64,000 nt of DNA from Procambarus clarkii (GCF_040958095.1 NC_091172.1:29617070-29681069), one strand, 5' to 3'. Shown: positions 24,335 to 37,011, numbered from the stretch's first letter. Made by a program: numbers and translations. Notes: a model not told the origin generated them from the sequence alone.

Positions 24335-24421
24335 GGTTATAATCATCTCTGATTATAACCAATCAAATAATCACCTCTGATTATAACCAATCAAATAATC
24401 ACCTCTGATTATAACCAATCC
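24335..24421. repeat. Three tandem copies of a 28-bp unit
   Basis: The unit is based on cctctgattataaccaatca. Confidence 0.9.
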
Positions 24422-24769
24422 TGGGCAGTAATAATTGTCCAGGACTACTCGAAACGTTATCAATTCCTTCGTTTTCAAAAGTTTGGGTTGGGTGTCCAGT
24501 CCATATGTACACTGATTACATATTTTCTTCCGTTTTTTTTTTAAGTTTTCTTGTTATCAAAATAAAAATATCTGAAAATTCTATATTAGATCGAACCAGA
24601 ACTAAAATATAAATTAAAGTCAACCATAAATAATAGTTTATAATTGAATCAGGTTTTTATGATAAAAAAACTATAACGTAAACCGCGACAATGAAACCAA
24701 AGGTATGTTGGAGTGTGTTTTTTCAGTTGAGGGTTCCATGCCGGGGCTGCGTATCTGGGAGTGGCTCAC
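24422..24769. other. AT-rich, no gene seen
   Basis: No feature recognised. Confidence 0.4.
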
Positions 24770-25003
24770 ATCATCACCATCAACACCACCATCATCACTA
24801 TCACCACCAGTAACATCATCACGACAACCATTATCACCAACACCATCACCACTGCCAACATAACGGGGTGAGAATAGCTTGAGCTACATCATCCCTTTGT
24901 GTGTATTTTACCTCAATAAACGTATTTCAATTTCTGCCAACATCATCACCATCACCATCAACACCACCACCATCACCACCTCCGTCAGCACAATACCGCC
25001 ACC
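24770..25003. repeat. CAC/CAT triplet repeats interrupted by a LINE 3' tail
   Basis: Triplets at 24770-24855 and 24940-25003. Between them, 24863-24938 reads ggggtgagaatagcttgagc ... cctcaataaacgtatttc, the plus-strand 3' tail whose minus copy is at 20668. The tail has thus inserted into, or ends in, the triplet repeat. Confidence 0.75.
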
Positions 25004-27200
25004 ACCATGAGACTCGTGAAATGGACTGAAGACTACCTCACAGGGAGGAAAGCCAAGGTCTGCTTCAACGGAGCAACCTCGAGAACAATGAGTATGGAAC
25101 TCGGGGCCCCCCTAAAGGAGGGGTCTTGAGCCCCTCATACTATTCAAAATACTTATGAACGCCATTGCAAATATTGACTTTCCGGAAGGAACACAACAAG
25201 TGGGATATGCAGATGATGTACTAATACAAGCCCCAACCTTGAGGAGAAATAAAAGTCCTTTAAGCTCCTTAGAAGGAAATGTGTTGAACACGGTTTCACT
25301 CTCCACAAACAAAACAAAAGAATATTCTCATCACAAGCGAAGAGAAAATGGAGAACTACAAATTAATGGTGTAACATTTGAGTGGGTTGACCACTATCGG
25401 TACCTTGGCGTCACTGTCGGCTCTAACAAGGGAAAGAAAGAGGAGCTCAACCAACTCATAGGAACATGCAAAAGTCGACTCAGGGCACTGAAAGCTATGA
25501 CCTGGAATGGACATGGAGCCTCTATTGCCGTGCTTAAAATGATGTACACAGCCTATGTGCGCTCCGTCATAGACTATGCCGCACCAGTTTTATGCACCTA
25601 TCCCAAGCGATATGAATAAGCTTGAAAGCAGACAAAATGACAATCATAACAATCATTCTTGGAGTACCAAGAACTGCTGAAACATGTAATCTACGGGAGG
25701 AGTTGTCTCTCACCAGTGTTAGTAGCAGAATCAGGGAACTGAATGCTAAGCTTGCAATTAAGATAGCCAGAGATCCCCATTACAATGATCTTGCCAAGAA
25801 AAAACTGAGTTCTGTGGTACTCACAGGAGGAAACAGGGAAAACAAACAATGGCAACGCCGGTCAGTGTCTGCTACCTGGAAGAACTTCACCTGCTTGAGC
25901 AAGCCAGCCTGTAGAGAGATTACAACCCCTCCCCCCCCCCCCCGGGAGGACGACCCATGTAGGATTATCATCAACGAGATGACAATGAAAAAATCTAACA
26001 TCATACCACAAGAAATGAGGCACAAGTATCTTGAGGAAATTTATAAAGAAGATGTGAATGAATGAGATCAAATCTACATTCATGAGGTCATCTAATCCTG
26101 CCAGTGACAGGGCTGGTGCAGCATACACTGTAATTAGGAATAATGCCTTTCAAAACGCAAGTGAAGAAAAAACACATATTGAGAACTATGCATCTTCAAC
26201 GCATGTAGAACTAACTACCATTATTATAGCATTAAGATTTCTTGAAAGAAACACTAACAGTGCAGTGATCTGCAGTGATTCAAAAGCAGCATTTCAAAGC
26301 CTTAATAAACATCGGGCACAAAACCTTGCCATAGTCGCTGAAATCAAGAGAGCTGTGAGAGTACTAACCAATCAGGGAAGAGTCGTCAAATTTCTGTGGA
26401 TCCCTTCCCATGTTGGAATATGTGGGAATGAACGAGCAGATGTGCTGGCTGCTGAAAGCGCTGACGGAGACCATATTGAATACTTCATACCCAAGACTCC
26501 TCTACAAATTAGAGGTATTGTCAGGCAACATCACCGTGACAAGGAAACTGAGGAAAGGAGGATAGAAGCACAAACCAATGAATCTGTACGATGGTACAAT
26601 GCGGTTGCAGTTGGCGATCCTAATCATTATGAACGAAGAGGAGGTGGCCGCGGGAGAGAATCAGCAATAGCAAGAATTCCTCTTGGATACAAATATCCAT
26701 GGAGATTCGGGATGGAAACAACAGTAGAGCAGCGGAGTTGCAGAATCTGTGATGAGAGTGACGGACACCGCCTTGACCACTACCTGAGAGAGTGTGAACA
26801 TTTAAGAGAGACATTAGAAATGTGTGAAGCATAGTAAACCCCCACATTGTTTGAGTTAGGAAAATACTGTCAAATATAAATGCTGTTCTCAAAAGATCCC
26901 CCCATTTTGCACCCGCAGGATAACGTAAGATTTTAAGAGTTGACAAAAGTTAATCTTCTTGTTTAATAAGCTGTTCACTTGAGACAGTTAAGCAAGTCCC
27001 AGCTGTGTCTGGGTACAAGTGACAGGATGAACAACCCAGCGGGTTTTCTTCCAATTGAGGGGGTGTTGTACATGCTGCTATGGCGGTGTGTCCACTCACA
27101 GGATGAGTGGCGCTGCCCAATACTGTCACTATGGCGGTGTGTCCACTCACAGGATGAGTGGCGCTGCCCAATAAGCTCGCCCCTAGGGTTAAACACCTAG
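25004..27200 (+). mobile_element. I-clade-like LINE with RNase H, 5'-truncated
   Basis: Non-LTR ORF2 remnant. It starts inside RT at MRLVKWTEDYLTGRKAKV (25007). A frameshift falls in the ELGAP...GSVLSP region near 25110. RT catalytic YADDVLIQ lies at about 25208-25231, followed by WVDHYRYLGVTVG, a TAA at 25617-25619 and a further frame change near 26040-26065. The 26058-26834 frame holds an RNase H domain (STHVELTTIIIALRFL, VICSDSKAAFQSL, FLWIPSHVGICGNERAD) and a C-terminal CRICDESDGH...LRECE zinc-binding motif. RNase H after RT is typical of I, Nimb and related clades. The 3' UTR includes two copies of a ~65-bp unit (cactcacaggatgagtggcg) at 27085-27175. The endonuclease and ORF1 are absent. 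Confidence 0.85.
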
Positions 27201-27424
27201 GTAGGTGTTTAACCTTAACTGATTAAACTACAAACCAATTAAGATTTCAAACAAGCTGAAAAGTGCAGAGGTGATTCAACACATTGAACAAAACCTTACT
27301 GAAGCCAAGATACGAGTCATAAATACTCATCCACCGTCTAAGTAAGACAGAAGTGAGTTACACTTAGTGGGCCAGCCAGAGGCTTGGGGCCCGCGCAGGA
27401 ATATTCCCTAAAAAAAAAAAAAAA

Positions 27425-27480
27425 TCACCACCACCATCACCACCACTACCACAACCAGCACCACCACCATCACCTTCAGC
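27425..27480. repeat. CAC-rich microsatellite
   Basis: caccaccaccatcacc-type triplets immediately before a LINE fragment. Confidence 0.85.
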
Positions 27481-27484
27481 ACAA

Positions 27485-27905
27485 TTTGCAGACCAATTTT
27501 CAGACCATTAGTGGAATACGCAGCACCGGCATGGAATCCACACGTAAATATTACCACCCTAGAGAATAGAAGGAACAGAAAGGATATGATCACAATATCC
27601 GAGTTACTAAGGGGAATAGATAAGATGGACAATGATAGCTTCTTCAAATTGAGGAGAAAGCAGGACAAGAGGACACGGGTGGAAGCTGGAAACGCAAATG
27701 AGCCGACGGAATGTAAGGAAATACTTGTACCTTGTACGGGCAGTCAACAAGTGGAATGCACTGAAAGAAGGAGTCGTGGAAGCCACCTCCATCCACAACT
27801 TTAAGTCCAGATTCGACGAATAATTTGAATCTCAAAATAAATTATAACGCAACGGGCACAAAAGGGGCCACCAGGCGAGACACAAGAGCTACACCTCACT
27901 TTCCC
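27485..27905 (+). mobile_element. CR1/L2-like LINE, C-terminal fragment
   Basis: CRPIFRPLVEYAAPAWNPHV, RKDMITISELLRGIDKMDND, then VNKWNAL...VVEATSIHNFKSRFDE in a shifted frame match the tail of LINE ORF2 in the copy at 56351. A block between the first two motifs is missing (compare 56740-56850), and there is at least one frameshift near 27700. Confidence 0.75.
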
Positions 27906-28204
27906 CGACGTCACTTAGATAACCACTATCAGGTAAACCCCCACCACCACCATCCATAAGCACTACCACCATCCATAAGCACTATCACCACAGCCTCTAC
28001 GCATGGTAAGCCCTCCTTCAACAATTAATAATCCCGTAGAGCAATAATCCATATACGAGGACATGTAATCCGCTGTGACAAGAGGTAATCCCCCCGGTAA
28101 ATATCCTCCCCCATGTTAGGTGAAGCCTCAACTCCCCCCCAGAGGTCCGCTGGATAGAGGGGGAGAGGCAACAAAAATCACGAAAATCAGCTTACCCCAA
28201 GCTC

Positions 28205-28325
28205 AGGATGAAGGGAGAATGGTGGGGGTGGGGCAGGGTGATGGTGGGGAGGTGAGGCAGGGTAATGGTGGGGAGGTGAGGCAGGGTGATGGTGGGGAGA
28301 GAATGGTGGGGAGGTGAGCCAGGGT
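28205..28325. repeat. Minisatellite (gggtgatggtggggaggtga), ~24-bp unit
   Basis: About five G-rich units. Confidence 0.88.
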
Positions 28326-28499
28326 GATAGTGCAAGAATGATACATCATTCAGAATGAATGATACATTTTGTATCATCTATATAATACAAAAGATGTAAC
28401 AAGTATAAAATACAATAGCTGTGTCAGGTATGTAATACAACTGGTCCATCTTGGTCCAAGAGCTCCTGGACCAGGGTGACTTGACGTGACACATCTTTG

Positions 28500-28930
28500 A
28501 CCCACCACGATCTAGGCGTCAGCGTGACGCAACACAACCCAGGTGAGACTAAGTGTGACGCAACACAACCCAGACGTCCCTCAGTGTGACGCAACACAAC
28601 CCAGACGTCCCTCAGTGTGACGCAACAGAACCCAGACGTCCCTCAGCGTGACGCAACAGAACCCAGACGTCCTTCAGCGTGACGCAACACAACCCAGACG
28701 TCCCTCAGTGTGACGCAACACAACCCAGACGTCCCTCAGTGTGACGCAACACAACCCAGACGTCCCTCAGTGTGACGCAACACAACCCAGACGTCCTTCA
28801 GCGTGACGCAACAGAACCCAGACGTCCCTCAGCGTGACGCAACAGAACCCAGACGTCCCTTAGCGTGACGCAACAGAACCCAGACGTCCCTCAGCGTGAC
28901 GCAACAGAACCCAGACGTCCTTCAGTGTGA
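28500..28930. repeat. Minisatellite, 31-bp unit, about 13 copies
   Basis: The unit has gtgacgcaacacaacccaga then cgtccctca. Variants (acagaa for acacaa, gcgtg for gtgtg) fall in blocks, suggesting segmental duplication within the array. Confidence 0.95.
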
Positions 28931-29309
28931 CTCAAAGTGCCCCAGTGAGCCCACCAGCCCGCCAGCCAGCCAGCACAGTCAAGAGAGATCACGTCCCTCA
29001 CTACCACAACCCCCCAGACAAGTTCCCTCATAAAACAGGCCATTCACGTCCTCTTTATTATTCGGGGAAAGCAGGGGACCAGCCCCCCAAAAAGGACTAT
29101 AAAAGCCAACCTTATTGGAAAGTTTAATTAATTTTCCGCTGAAGACAACAACGTTAAAACTGTGTTGACGGACTTGAGACACACTCACGTCCTAGAAAGT
29201 AAAATGCAGCAGGGACAGCCTTACTTGAGTGCCTTGTTAACGAGGTCAAGTACATAAGGAAAGGCAGTTCTTTGTGGATTATTTGACCCATGAGTGCTTA
29301 CCTAACAAA
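28931..29309. other. No gene seen
   Basis: No feature recognised. Confidence 0.4.
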
Positions 29310-29552
29310 AGCTTACATCAAAAGTTCATCATCAGCGGCGAATGTGAAGCTGGCTAACATCAGAACTGTCTGTAGAAACTAGTGTAAGGAATCATTTAGA
29401 AATTTGTGCACCACATATGTGAGACCAATCCTGGAGTATGCGGCTCCAGCATGGATTCCATATCTTGGCAAGCTTAAGATGAAGCTGGAGAAGGCTCAAA
29501 GGTATGCCACTAGACTAGTCCCAGAATTAAGAGGCATGAGTTACGAGGAAGG
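29310..29552 (+). mobile_element. CR1/L2-like LINE scrap
   Basis: AYIKSSSSAANVKLANIRTV-like, then CTTYVRPILEYAAPAWIPYL and EKAQRYATRLVPELRGMSYE. This is the same family as the LINE at 56351 but broken in the first part. The 3' portion is replaced by CT-rich DNA. Confidence 0.8.
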
Positions 29553-30154
29553 GGCTCGGAACTCATGCCCCTCTTACCCCACTTCATCCTTACTTCTCTT
29601 ATCTCTTACTTTCTACCTCCCTTCTCTTGCCTTCTCCCTTCCCTCGCCTCCCCTCTTTTACCCTCGTCTTTCCTCTCTCTTTTAGCCTCTCTTCCTCTCG
29701 GTACTTTCCCTGCTACTCCGAATGTTGCTTGTTGAGGCTACGCGGGCGGGCGTATCAACTCTTGCGATGTAAACACAGAGAGGTCGGTTAAGGTCCGCTT
29801 CCTGGGTCCCGTCGTTATGAAAGTGGACTAAAGTAAATGATTTACATATTTAATTTCATACAACGCATTTCCGTTAGAAATAAGGACGTGAATCCGATTT
29901 TTTTTAGTTTGAAAATCGATGTGGGAATAAAATTTCACGGGACAAAATTCGAAAGAGCATAAAATCGAGGGAATACAGTACTTTTTCCTCTACTATATTT
30001 CCCTGCTATTTTCTCCCCTCTCTTACCATCTTTATCTCTTTTTGTCTGATCTCTTTCTCTCTCTCTCCCTTTCTCTTTTCTTCCGTTTTCTCCTTATTTC
30101 CCTCTTTTTTCCCCTTCTTTTTCTTTCCAACATTTTCTTCTAAGTTATTTCCCG
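29553..30154. other. CT-rich then AT-rich sequence, no gene seen
   Basis: 29560-29690 and 30000-30130 are pyrimidine-rich. Nothing else recognised. Confidence 0.45.
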
Positions 30155-30318
<164 letters not shown>

Positions 30319-30800
30319 CTCTGGTGTTCTACAACCCAACCCATCACTACATCCCTTCCCGCTTACCAAAGAATGGAGGTAATTATCGCATGTCGTTAAG
30401 CCCACGACCAGGCCACTTTATCTGCACCCCCTGTCATCACCATCAGCTGTCACTGTCATCGTTACCATCAGCGATCACCTTCACCATCAGCCGTCACTTT
30501 CTTCATCACCATAACCCATTATATTCATCACATTAGTAATCTTGTTCAACGTCACCAGCTGTCACCATCTCAAGAGATATTGTGGAGGTCAGCAGTGTTC
30601 AAGAACTGTGGCGAGGACTCTTGTCATGAACCGATGAAGTGGCCTCCAATGTGTTACGAGAAAACTCCAGAAACTGACGTGATGCTCCTGTGAGAACACT
30701 CCAAAGTGCTGTTCCTGTGAACCAGCCCGTCCTCCTACTAAGGTTTTCCCCAACTTCAGGAAAACGGTCAATGTGACAAGAGTGATTTGAAGGCAACAAT
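30319..30800. other. No gene seen; degenerate atcaccatcagc repeats at 30430-30560
   Basis: Decayed triplet-type repeats. A piece near 30725 is related to repeat R2 (cccgtcctcctactaaggtt). Confidence 0.5.
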
Positions 30801-30930
30801 GTTACCTAGCAGTAAATAGGTACCTGGGAGTTAGACAGCTGCTACGGGCTGCTTCCTAGGGGTGGAGGCCAGGTCGAGGACCGGGCCGCGGGGACACTAA
30901 GCCTCCGAAATCATCTCAAGATAACCTCAA
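30801..30930 (+). mobile_element. SINE-2 fragment (body and 3' end)
   Basis: gttacctagcagtaaatagg, cagctgctacgggctgcttc, ggtcgaggaccgggccgcgg, ending ctcaagataacctcaag. The head is missing. Confidence 0.8.
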
Positions 30931-31949
30931 GAAGGCAACATACAATCGTCATACTTCAGGATATTGGCTAAAAATAAATACAAGACTTTCAGGCGTAGTT
31001 GATAAGTCGTCCTTTGGTGACAAATGGAAAACAAGAACCAAAAAGAGTTTAAATATGTGAACATATATCCACGAAAGAGGAACAAGGCAAACCTTTGAAA
31101 AGGGAAATGTTGTAAACTCTTTGGAGGTAGATTGTGGAGAAAACTTTAAAGAGAGAGAAGGTTTGTTGCATATTTTTGGGTCCTACAAGAGCCAAAAGGA
31201 TATATATAATCAAGCGAGCAGAAATGGAATTTGGAAACGATTGAGTCCTTTTCTTCAATCGCGACCTTTGAAGGGCGGTGAACGATGCTAAGTTTGGGCA
31301 CAAAGTAAACTGCGTCAGAATGTGAATAGCGGAGGTATATGAGAATGGCTGAAACGTCAGAATGAATAGGCATATGGCTGAATGACTGGATCAGTGTGAA
31401 AGGAGGCATCTTAGAATGGCCACATCAGTGTGAATGTTATGTATAGCAGAGCAATTTCTACCTGCAAGGCCTTGTTTTTATTTTGCGAGGCTACTGTACC
31501 AGAATTATTTTCGTGAACACATGTCCTCTTAAAATAAGGAGGCAGCAGTGACAGTAAACATGACACGCCATGTTTACACGCTGTAAATACTTCATCCGTG
31601 TTTACTTAAATCATATTTACGACCCAAAAAGGAATAATTATCTCCCTCGTAGAACAAAAGTGACAACTAAAATTATTTCAAAATATACTTGAATGCTCGG
31701 ACGAATATATAACAGCCTGGCAAGCAAAGATATGAGATGAAACAAAGAGATCATCTCTCTATGTTTGAATTGCTTGTCCATTCCACCGCCTGGATATGGC
31801 CATATAAGCGCGAGCGACACAGTCGTAACCGAGTCCAAATAATCAACTCTCTCTCCACCACCTCCTCGTCTGTCATGCCCGTCGTGGCGGGGGACGGGTC
31901 CCTGGTGGTGGTATTCTTCACGCTCCTCGTCTCTGGGTGGAAACAGGAG
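30931..31949. other. No gene seen
   Basis: Short frames on both strands lack motifs. No repeat signature. Confidence 0.4.
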
Positions 31950-32035
31950 ATAATATGTGCACTCACCTAGTTGTGCTTGCAGGGGTTGAGCTCTGGCTCT
32001 TTGGTCCCGCCTCTCAACTGTCAATTAACTGTTTA
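31950..32035 (-). mobile_element. CR1/L2-like LINE 3' tail, minus strand
   Basis: The plus strand reads cacctagttgtgcttgcagg and ttgagctctggctctttggt ... caactgtcaattaactg. Its reverse complement matches the 3' UTR of the LINE at 57120-57205 (gacagttgagaggcgggacc, agcacaattaggtgagt). Confidence 0.8.
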
Positions 32036-32074
32036 CTAACTATATTTTTCCTCTCCACACCACACACACACACA

Positions 32075-32188
32075 CCCCAGGTAGCAGCCCGTGACAGCTG
32101 ACTAACTCCCAGGTACCTATTTACTGTTAGGTAACAGGGGCATTCAGGGTGAAAGAAACTTTGCCCATTTGTTTCTGCCTGGTGCGGG
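32075..32188 (-). mobile_element. SINE-2 fragment, minus strand
   Basis: agcagcccgtgacagctgac, cccaggtacctatttactg and ggtgaaagaaactttgccca match the middle of the family. Confidence 0.75.
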
Positions 32189-32338
32189 TATATCATTATA
32201 TAACAACCTACAATTCCCTTCCGTACTTATTTTCATATCTAGTTTTACATCGCTCGGGCTCCTGTACGTAAGACAGAGAGTGAGAGAGGGTTTATGAGGG
32301 AGCGTTGGCGAGAGGAAGCGTGAACGAAAGCACGACCT

Positions 32339-32342
<4 letters not shown>

Positions 32343-32430
<88 letters not shown>
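32343..32430. repeat. (GA)n microsatellite
   Basis: About 88 bp, followed to 32780 by purine-rich sequence. Confidence 0.96.
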
Positions 32431-32433
<3 letters not shown>

Positions 32434-32949
32434 GGCATGACGGAAGGAAAACAGTAAGAGGAGACAGTGATGGACACACCTCTCCTCTCCGTGCCTGGGA
32501 AAATGCACTTTGAAACCCCCGTTGTTATTAAGCATTATGGACGACGACGAGAGCGGACGGTAAAAAACAGATCCAAGGGAAAGCAGCGAGGAAGACGGGG
32601 AAATAAAATAGAGGAAAAAAAGATGGGAGGTGGAGAGAGAGGGAGGCGGGGAGTGAGGGAGAGCGAGTAAAAACAGGCGGGGAGTGAGAGAGGAAGTGGG
32701 AGGCAGGGGGGATAGAAAGGTAGAAAGTGAAGGACGGAGAGGGAGGGGGGGGGCAAGGGTGGGAGAGAGGGGAAGAGCGAGCCCCGAAAGAATAAACTTC
32801 AAAAGTTTCTATCTGTAACACCCACCCCATCTCACCTTCCTCGTCACCTCTCTACAGAGGCTAAAGTTCCTAGCAACAGGAATTTTGACATTTGTTTTTT
32901 TCCAAACCAGCAAGTTAAGGGTCCTCTGGTAGGTTAGGAGGGCAGGAAG

Positions 32950-33115
32950 TTCTCCTAAGGTTTCAAAACGTCATGAACACCGTTAATTGAAAGTTTCCTC
33001 TCCTAACAGCCTAAGCCAGAGCACCCAAAACAGAAAACGGGACAATACGTCACTTTCGCCAGCCGATTTAATTTCGAATTACGTCGATTTTTAGCCTGAG
33101 TGCGCATACGGGCGA
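32950..33115. repeat. Interspersed repeat R2, copy 2
   Basis: cctaaggtttcaaaacgtca ... ccaaaacagaaaacgggaca ... cgcatacgggcg, paralogous to 3334-3510. Confidence 0.75.
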
Positions 33116-33483
33116 AAAGCGACGTAATTAGTAAGAGGAATGGGTTGCACTGTAGGCTACAGAGGAAGAGAATAGAAGGTCTTGAAGATTAACCATATTA
33201 TTATTATTCTCTAAATACCCCGGGACCTCACAAAGCACCAACACCATCTGTTGCAAGCGGTGTAATTGTATTTATTCCCTCCTTAAACACACATTTCACG
33301 TACGTTATTAAAAATTTTGGAATACACGGACGCAAAAATAACAAAATAAAACTAGTTCAAATACGAGAGAGGAGGAGAAAGTGCACGGCACAGATGTTTT
33401 GAATGGTACTCAAACAAACACTGGTGAGTGCAATGCAGCTATTTGAAATACACATGAAACACATCATACAACATGGAATAAAT

Positions 33484-33660
33484 TTGATCAACTCACCAGA
33501 TAATGGTGCCAGTCTCCAGTGACAATGAGGAAACTGAGGTGGACACCTGCAGCGGGCACCGCCACCGGCCGCCGGCTCCAGCGCCTCTCTGAGGGCGCCG
33601 GAGACGCTCACGAAACACCAAGGAAATCTTCTCTTGCAAACATTCCCTCATACACAACAT
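33484..33660 (-). CDS. Weak candidate exon, minus strand (unknown)
   Basis: A GC-rich island in AT-rich DNA. On the minus strand it ends at an AG-less but otherwise good donor, ATCTG|GTGAGTT, at about 33501-33495. All three frames are nearly open over ~110 nt (for example VFRERLRRPQRGAGAGG or SVSGALREALEPAAGGG), so the frame cannot be chosen. No acceptor, motif or partner exon was identified. Listed only because GC content and donor coincide. Confidence 0.12.
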
Positions 33661-33767
33661 ACTTGCAAACACTAACAAATCAACCATAAAAATTAACATT
33701 GAAAAATCAAACAAACTGATATTTGAATTAAAGAAAACATTAATAAAAAAATAAAAGCTATTACACA

Positions 33768-33862
33768 CAGAAATCACAATAGCGTATGCATCAAATGAAC
33801 AAATCCACAAGGGCCGATTCAACGGTTCAAATCCTCTTCACGGCCCTTGTGGATTTGTTCAA
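33768..33862 (-). mobile_element. SINE-7 fragment with inverted end
   Basis: agaaatcacaatagcgtatg and gaacaaatccacaagggccg belong to a tRNA-derived family also at 46160-46235, 47633-47706 and 51890-51962. The last ~22 bp (acggcccttgtggatttgtt) are an inverted copy of the start. Confidence 0.7.
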
Positions 33863-36544
33863 ATAAAAGCCAGATATTACATACCATACATTGTACAAAA
33901 AATGGAATGGAATTACATTGAACAGTTCAATGTTACAAGTTACCCGTCCTCATAATGTACCAGCATTTGTTCGCTACATTAACCGCAGCGTTCAAACTCA
34001 ATTTCTTTTCTGGAATTTATACGATACAGTTCGCATGCATTCCTTGAATAGTGGTTTTTTCAGGCATGAGATATTAAGCGAATTTATCTACAGTTGTACA
34101 CTTACAGTTTGGCAAAACCATTTCATATTAGACGTTTATCAACTCGTGAGAGAGGCTGACAAAAAAACCTTAGCCTAATCTAATCTCCACCTAATTAGCC
34201 CAAGGAAGGGTTCATTATATAATTAAATCAACGTAACAAAACACTTTTCCTAACCTTAAATATGCACAATCCTCCTATATATATAATGATGTTAATATTT
34301 GCCTTATAGTCTTGGAGTGGAGGATGGATTAGAGAAATTAAGCACCACTTAAATAAGTTATTCCTTCGTTAGTAACTTGGCCAGATTAGGTATGGTTAAG
34401 TTAGGCTAGGCAGATTAGGCTATTCTTGGCCAGATATGTTACATAAAGTTAGGGTTGCTCAGATGAGGCAAGGCTAATTGTGTGAGGTTCGTCATATTCA
34501 TCGAAATATTAGCAGAGGTCCAAACAAAAGAGTATATATTGTGTGGTTTCCGCCATCAGCTGGGCCGTGCCTGCATAGAGGCCAGTCATGATGCTTTAAG
34601 GTGTTGATGGGGTAGGCTTCTGATTTTTCCTGACATCGGACAACTCACCAATTATACAGAACCGCGATATTCCAATTAATTTAATTCCATCACCCCCTAC
34701 CCTTAACGGTTGTACTGAGGCAATCACAGTAAAAGTTGCCCATTAACACAAGCTCTATCAACCATCCAACCAGAAATTTCTAGCGCTTACATACGTGAAC
34801 AGAGCAAGGGGTATACACACTGAGAGGTGTACCCAGCTTCAAGGTGAATATGCACTCAAGAGTTTACTTTAGTCCTGGGCTACGTTCAAGACTAAAGTTC
34901 TACTAAACAATATTTGGTTGTGAGTGCGCTATGGTGGTGCGCTTAATAACACTCCCAAGGTAGGCAATGTGATTGTTATTAAGGAGAGTGGGAGTATTAT
35001 TAAGGTCATTATTTGATTACGAATTTGGTGTTACAACACCATATTCATCATCAATTTGGTACCATCAACTAGGAACCAGATAACAAGGGTTTACAAAGAG
35101 AAATTTAAACTCAAGGGAATTCTGAATGCGTCAGGATGTTTGTTTACAAAATGACATCAATTTTCGAGACGTTGACAGCCGACTAATTAATATTTCTTAT
35201 AAATGTAACTTTTAGTATTAATAAGCACTCTAAGAATTTAGTTTCCTTTGAGTTTCATGTGATACCGCCATGACCAAACATTATCCTGGAGAGGCTACTG
35301 TAAAAGGAATGTTACCACCACAAACTCCAAGTCCTCTTCCGAAGCAGAGTCTCTCGGGAATAACCTCCGATGGAAGATTGATGCTGCCGATGTAACCAAA
35401 TAATTTCCACAACAGTGTACTAGTGGACCTTGCAATCGTGGGTAATTCAATTAGCAATTGCAGATTGTGTTCTGAGAACATGGAACTTAATAACCTAGCC
35501 CCGGTTCTAGCCTCGTAAATGAAATCAAAACATAGTTGTTCTTAACAGAACTTAGACGCGAAAATTATCAATACGTTAAGAAAAAGAAAATTAACATGAA
35601 GGATACACATTTTTGAACAACAAAAACCAACATGCACACATCTTTAACTATGTACTGCATGTTTTGATAGTTAAGCTTCACTAATTTTGTGATTTTTGTT
35701 TAGTCTATTTGGGTTCTGGTCTCCACGCTGTGTACAGCTGGGTTCTGGTCTCCAAGATGTGTTGTGTTCCCTCCCCGTGTAAGTGTCTTAAGGTTGTGTT
35801 CACTTACCGTACGAGCCTTAAGACTGCGTTTCCTCCTCGTGTGAGAATCTTAAGGCTGTCTTCCCTCTCCGAGATAATTAAAATGGTGTTCCCTCTACGC
35901 CACCATTACTAAGAGGAGGACCGGGGAGGCAAGTGAACTGCCATTAAAAAGTTAGGAGGGTCAATGCTCCACGCGAGATGTACCTTTTGCTGCTTCAAAG
36001 ACCCAGGTAATTCTCCGATGCGAGCGCCATCTGCAATGTTTACCAAGTATTACTATGGTATGTGCATCCCTCGCACCCTTATTTGAGGGTATTTGGAAAT
36101 TTTATGACCATTCGACTACATCTTCACGATCCTAAGTTGCGAAATTTTGATTAAAAAAAAACACCAAGAAGTTCCTGGAAACTGTCATTGAAATTTACAG
36201 CACATTTAGTAGCGTTACCGGGCGTTAGTGAGCCATGAACTCCCGACTTAGCCATTAGTACAAGACGTAAGCTTTAAACAGGAGTAAAGCCGTGAAGAGG
36301 CTATCTTAAGCTGGCGACATGGATACAAGACACATCGTACAGAAGACAACATTTTTACGTTTAGTATATAAATTATTGGTCAATATTCAAACCAAATGTT
36401 GAATTGCTCGTTACTGATTCGTACACCTCTATGACTATTTTGATTTATTTACTTGTAATTTTAATTTTCGCTTTGTTTAATATTATATTCTGGCTTATTT
36501 GATATTTAAAATAATTTATTTTATTATTATCTAACTCTGAGTGT
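33863..36544. other. 2.7 kb without recognised genes or repeats
   Basis: Mostly AT-rich unique-looking sequence with a few TTAGG/gattaggc-like words near 34380-34450. A short stretch near 34228 (caacgtaacaaaacactttt) weakly resembles the blocks at 41563 and 49388. Frames here (for example 35281-35481 minus) have no motif. Confidence 0.45.
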
Positions 36545-36650
36545 TAGTGGCTTTGCAAGAATGTCAAAATACCAATCCTATGTAATTTCACCAACTTGAA
36601 TACCTTCCTGTGAATAAATTATTATTATTTTCATATCAATAAAGATATTT
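36545..36650 (+). mobile_element. LINE 3' tail fragment
   Basis: tgttagtggctttgcaagaa followed by tgtgaataaattattatt matches the tail at 48405-48505 and, inverted, 51060-51125 at the end of the minus-strand I-clade LINE. Confidence 0.55.
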
Positions 36651-36662
36651 CAGGTGTTGAAT

Positions 36663-36860
36663 GTCTATTAATAGTAGACGCAGCTAACTCCATCTATCGG
36701 TCAGCTACGTATTCTGGCAATAAATGCGTCGCAGGTTTATGATGTTATTGATTCCTGAGGCCACAAGTCTGTGAATATTTTGGTGTTGTTGGTTAGTTCG
36801 CGGGCGGGCGGCCCCGAGCTGCTTAGTTCTGGCCTGCACCTTGTACAGTTTGGACTCCTC
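36663..36860 (+). promoter_or_regulatory. Conserved upstream/promoter block of gene A
   Basis: About 180 bp (36679-36860) are shared with 42593-42775 with only about six differences. Candidate core promoter: TTAGTT at 36823-36828 (Inr-like, A+1 at 36825) and GGACT at 36852-36856, exactly +28 to +32, the DPE position. No TATA box. Upstream are gcagctaactccatctatcg and cgggcgggcggcc. Alternatively the block is a 5' UTR exon with a weak donor at TT|GTACAG (36843). Confidence 0.65.
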
Positions 36861-37009
36861 TCTTACGGCTGATCATATTGCTGGGCTTGGTCGACTATAT
36901 CCAATGTATTTTAAGCAAAGTACGTTAACATTTTCATTTAATTCATCTGGTTCTTGTGAGCTTCGTAGTGTTTTGTGCATTTTTAAGTTTATAAAAAATT
37001 TCTCTTTCC

Positions 37010-37011
37010 AG
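37010..37011 (+). promoter_or_regulatory. 3' splice site before gene A start codon
   Basis: The pyrimidine tract tttctctttccag ends here, and the ATG follows after 8 nt (gatttggg). The same arrangement recurs in genes B and C, so it is conserved while the intervening ~150 bp are not. Confidence 0.65.

Noticed and set aside
36663-36860. Promoter block as a long terminal repeat
   Set aside because: No second copy in direct orientation at the far side of each gene, no terminal TG...CA, and a consistent core-promoter layout; a solo mobile module cannot be excluded.
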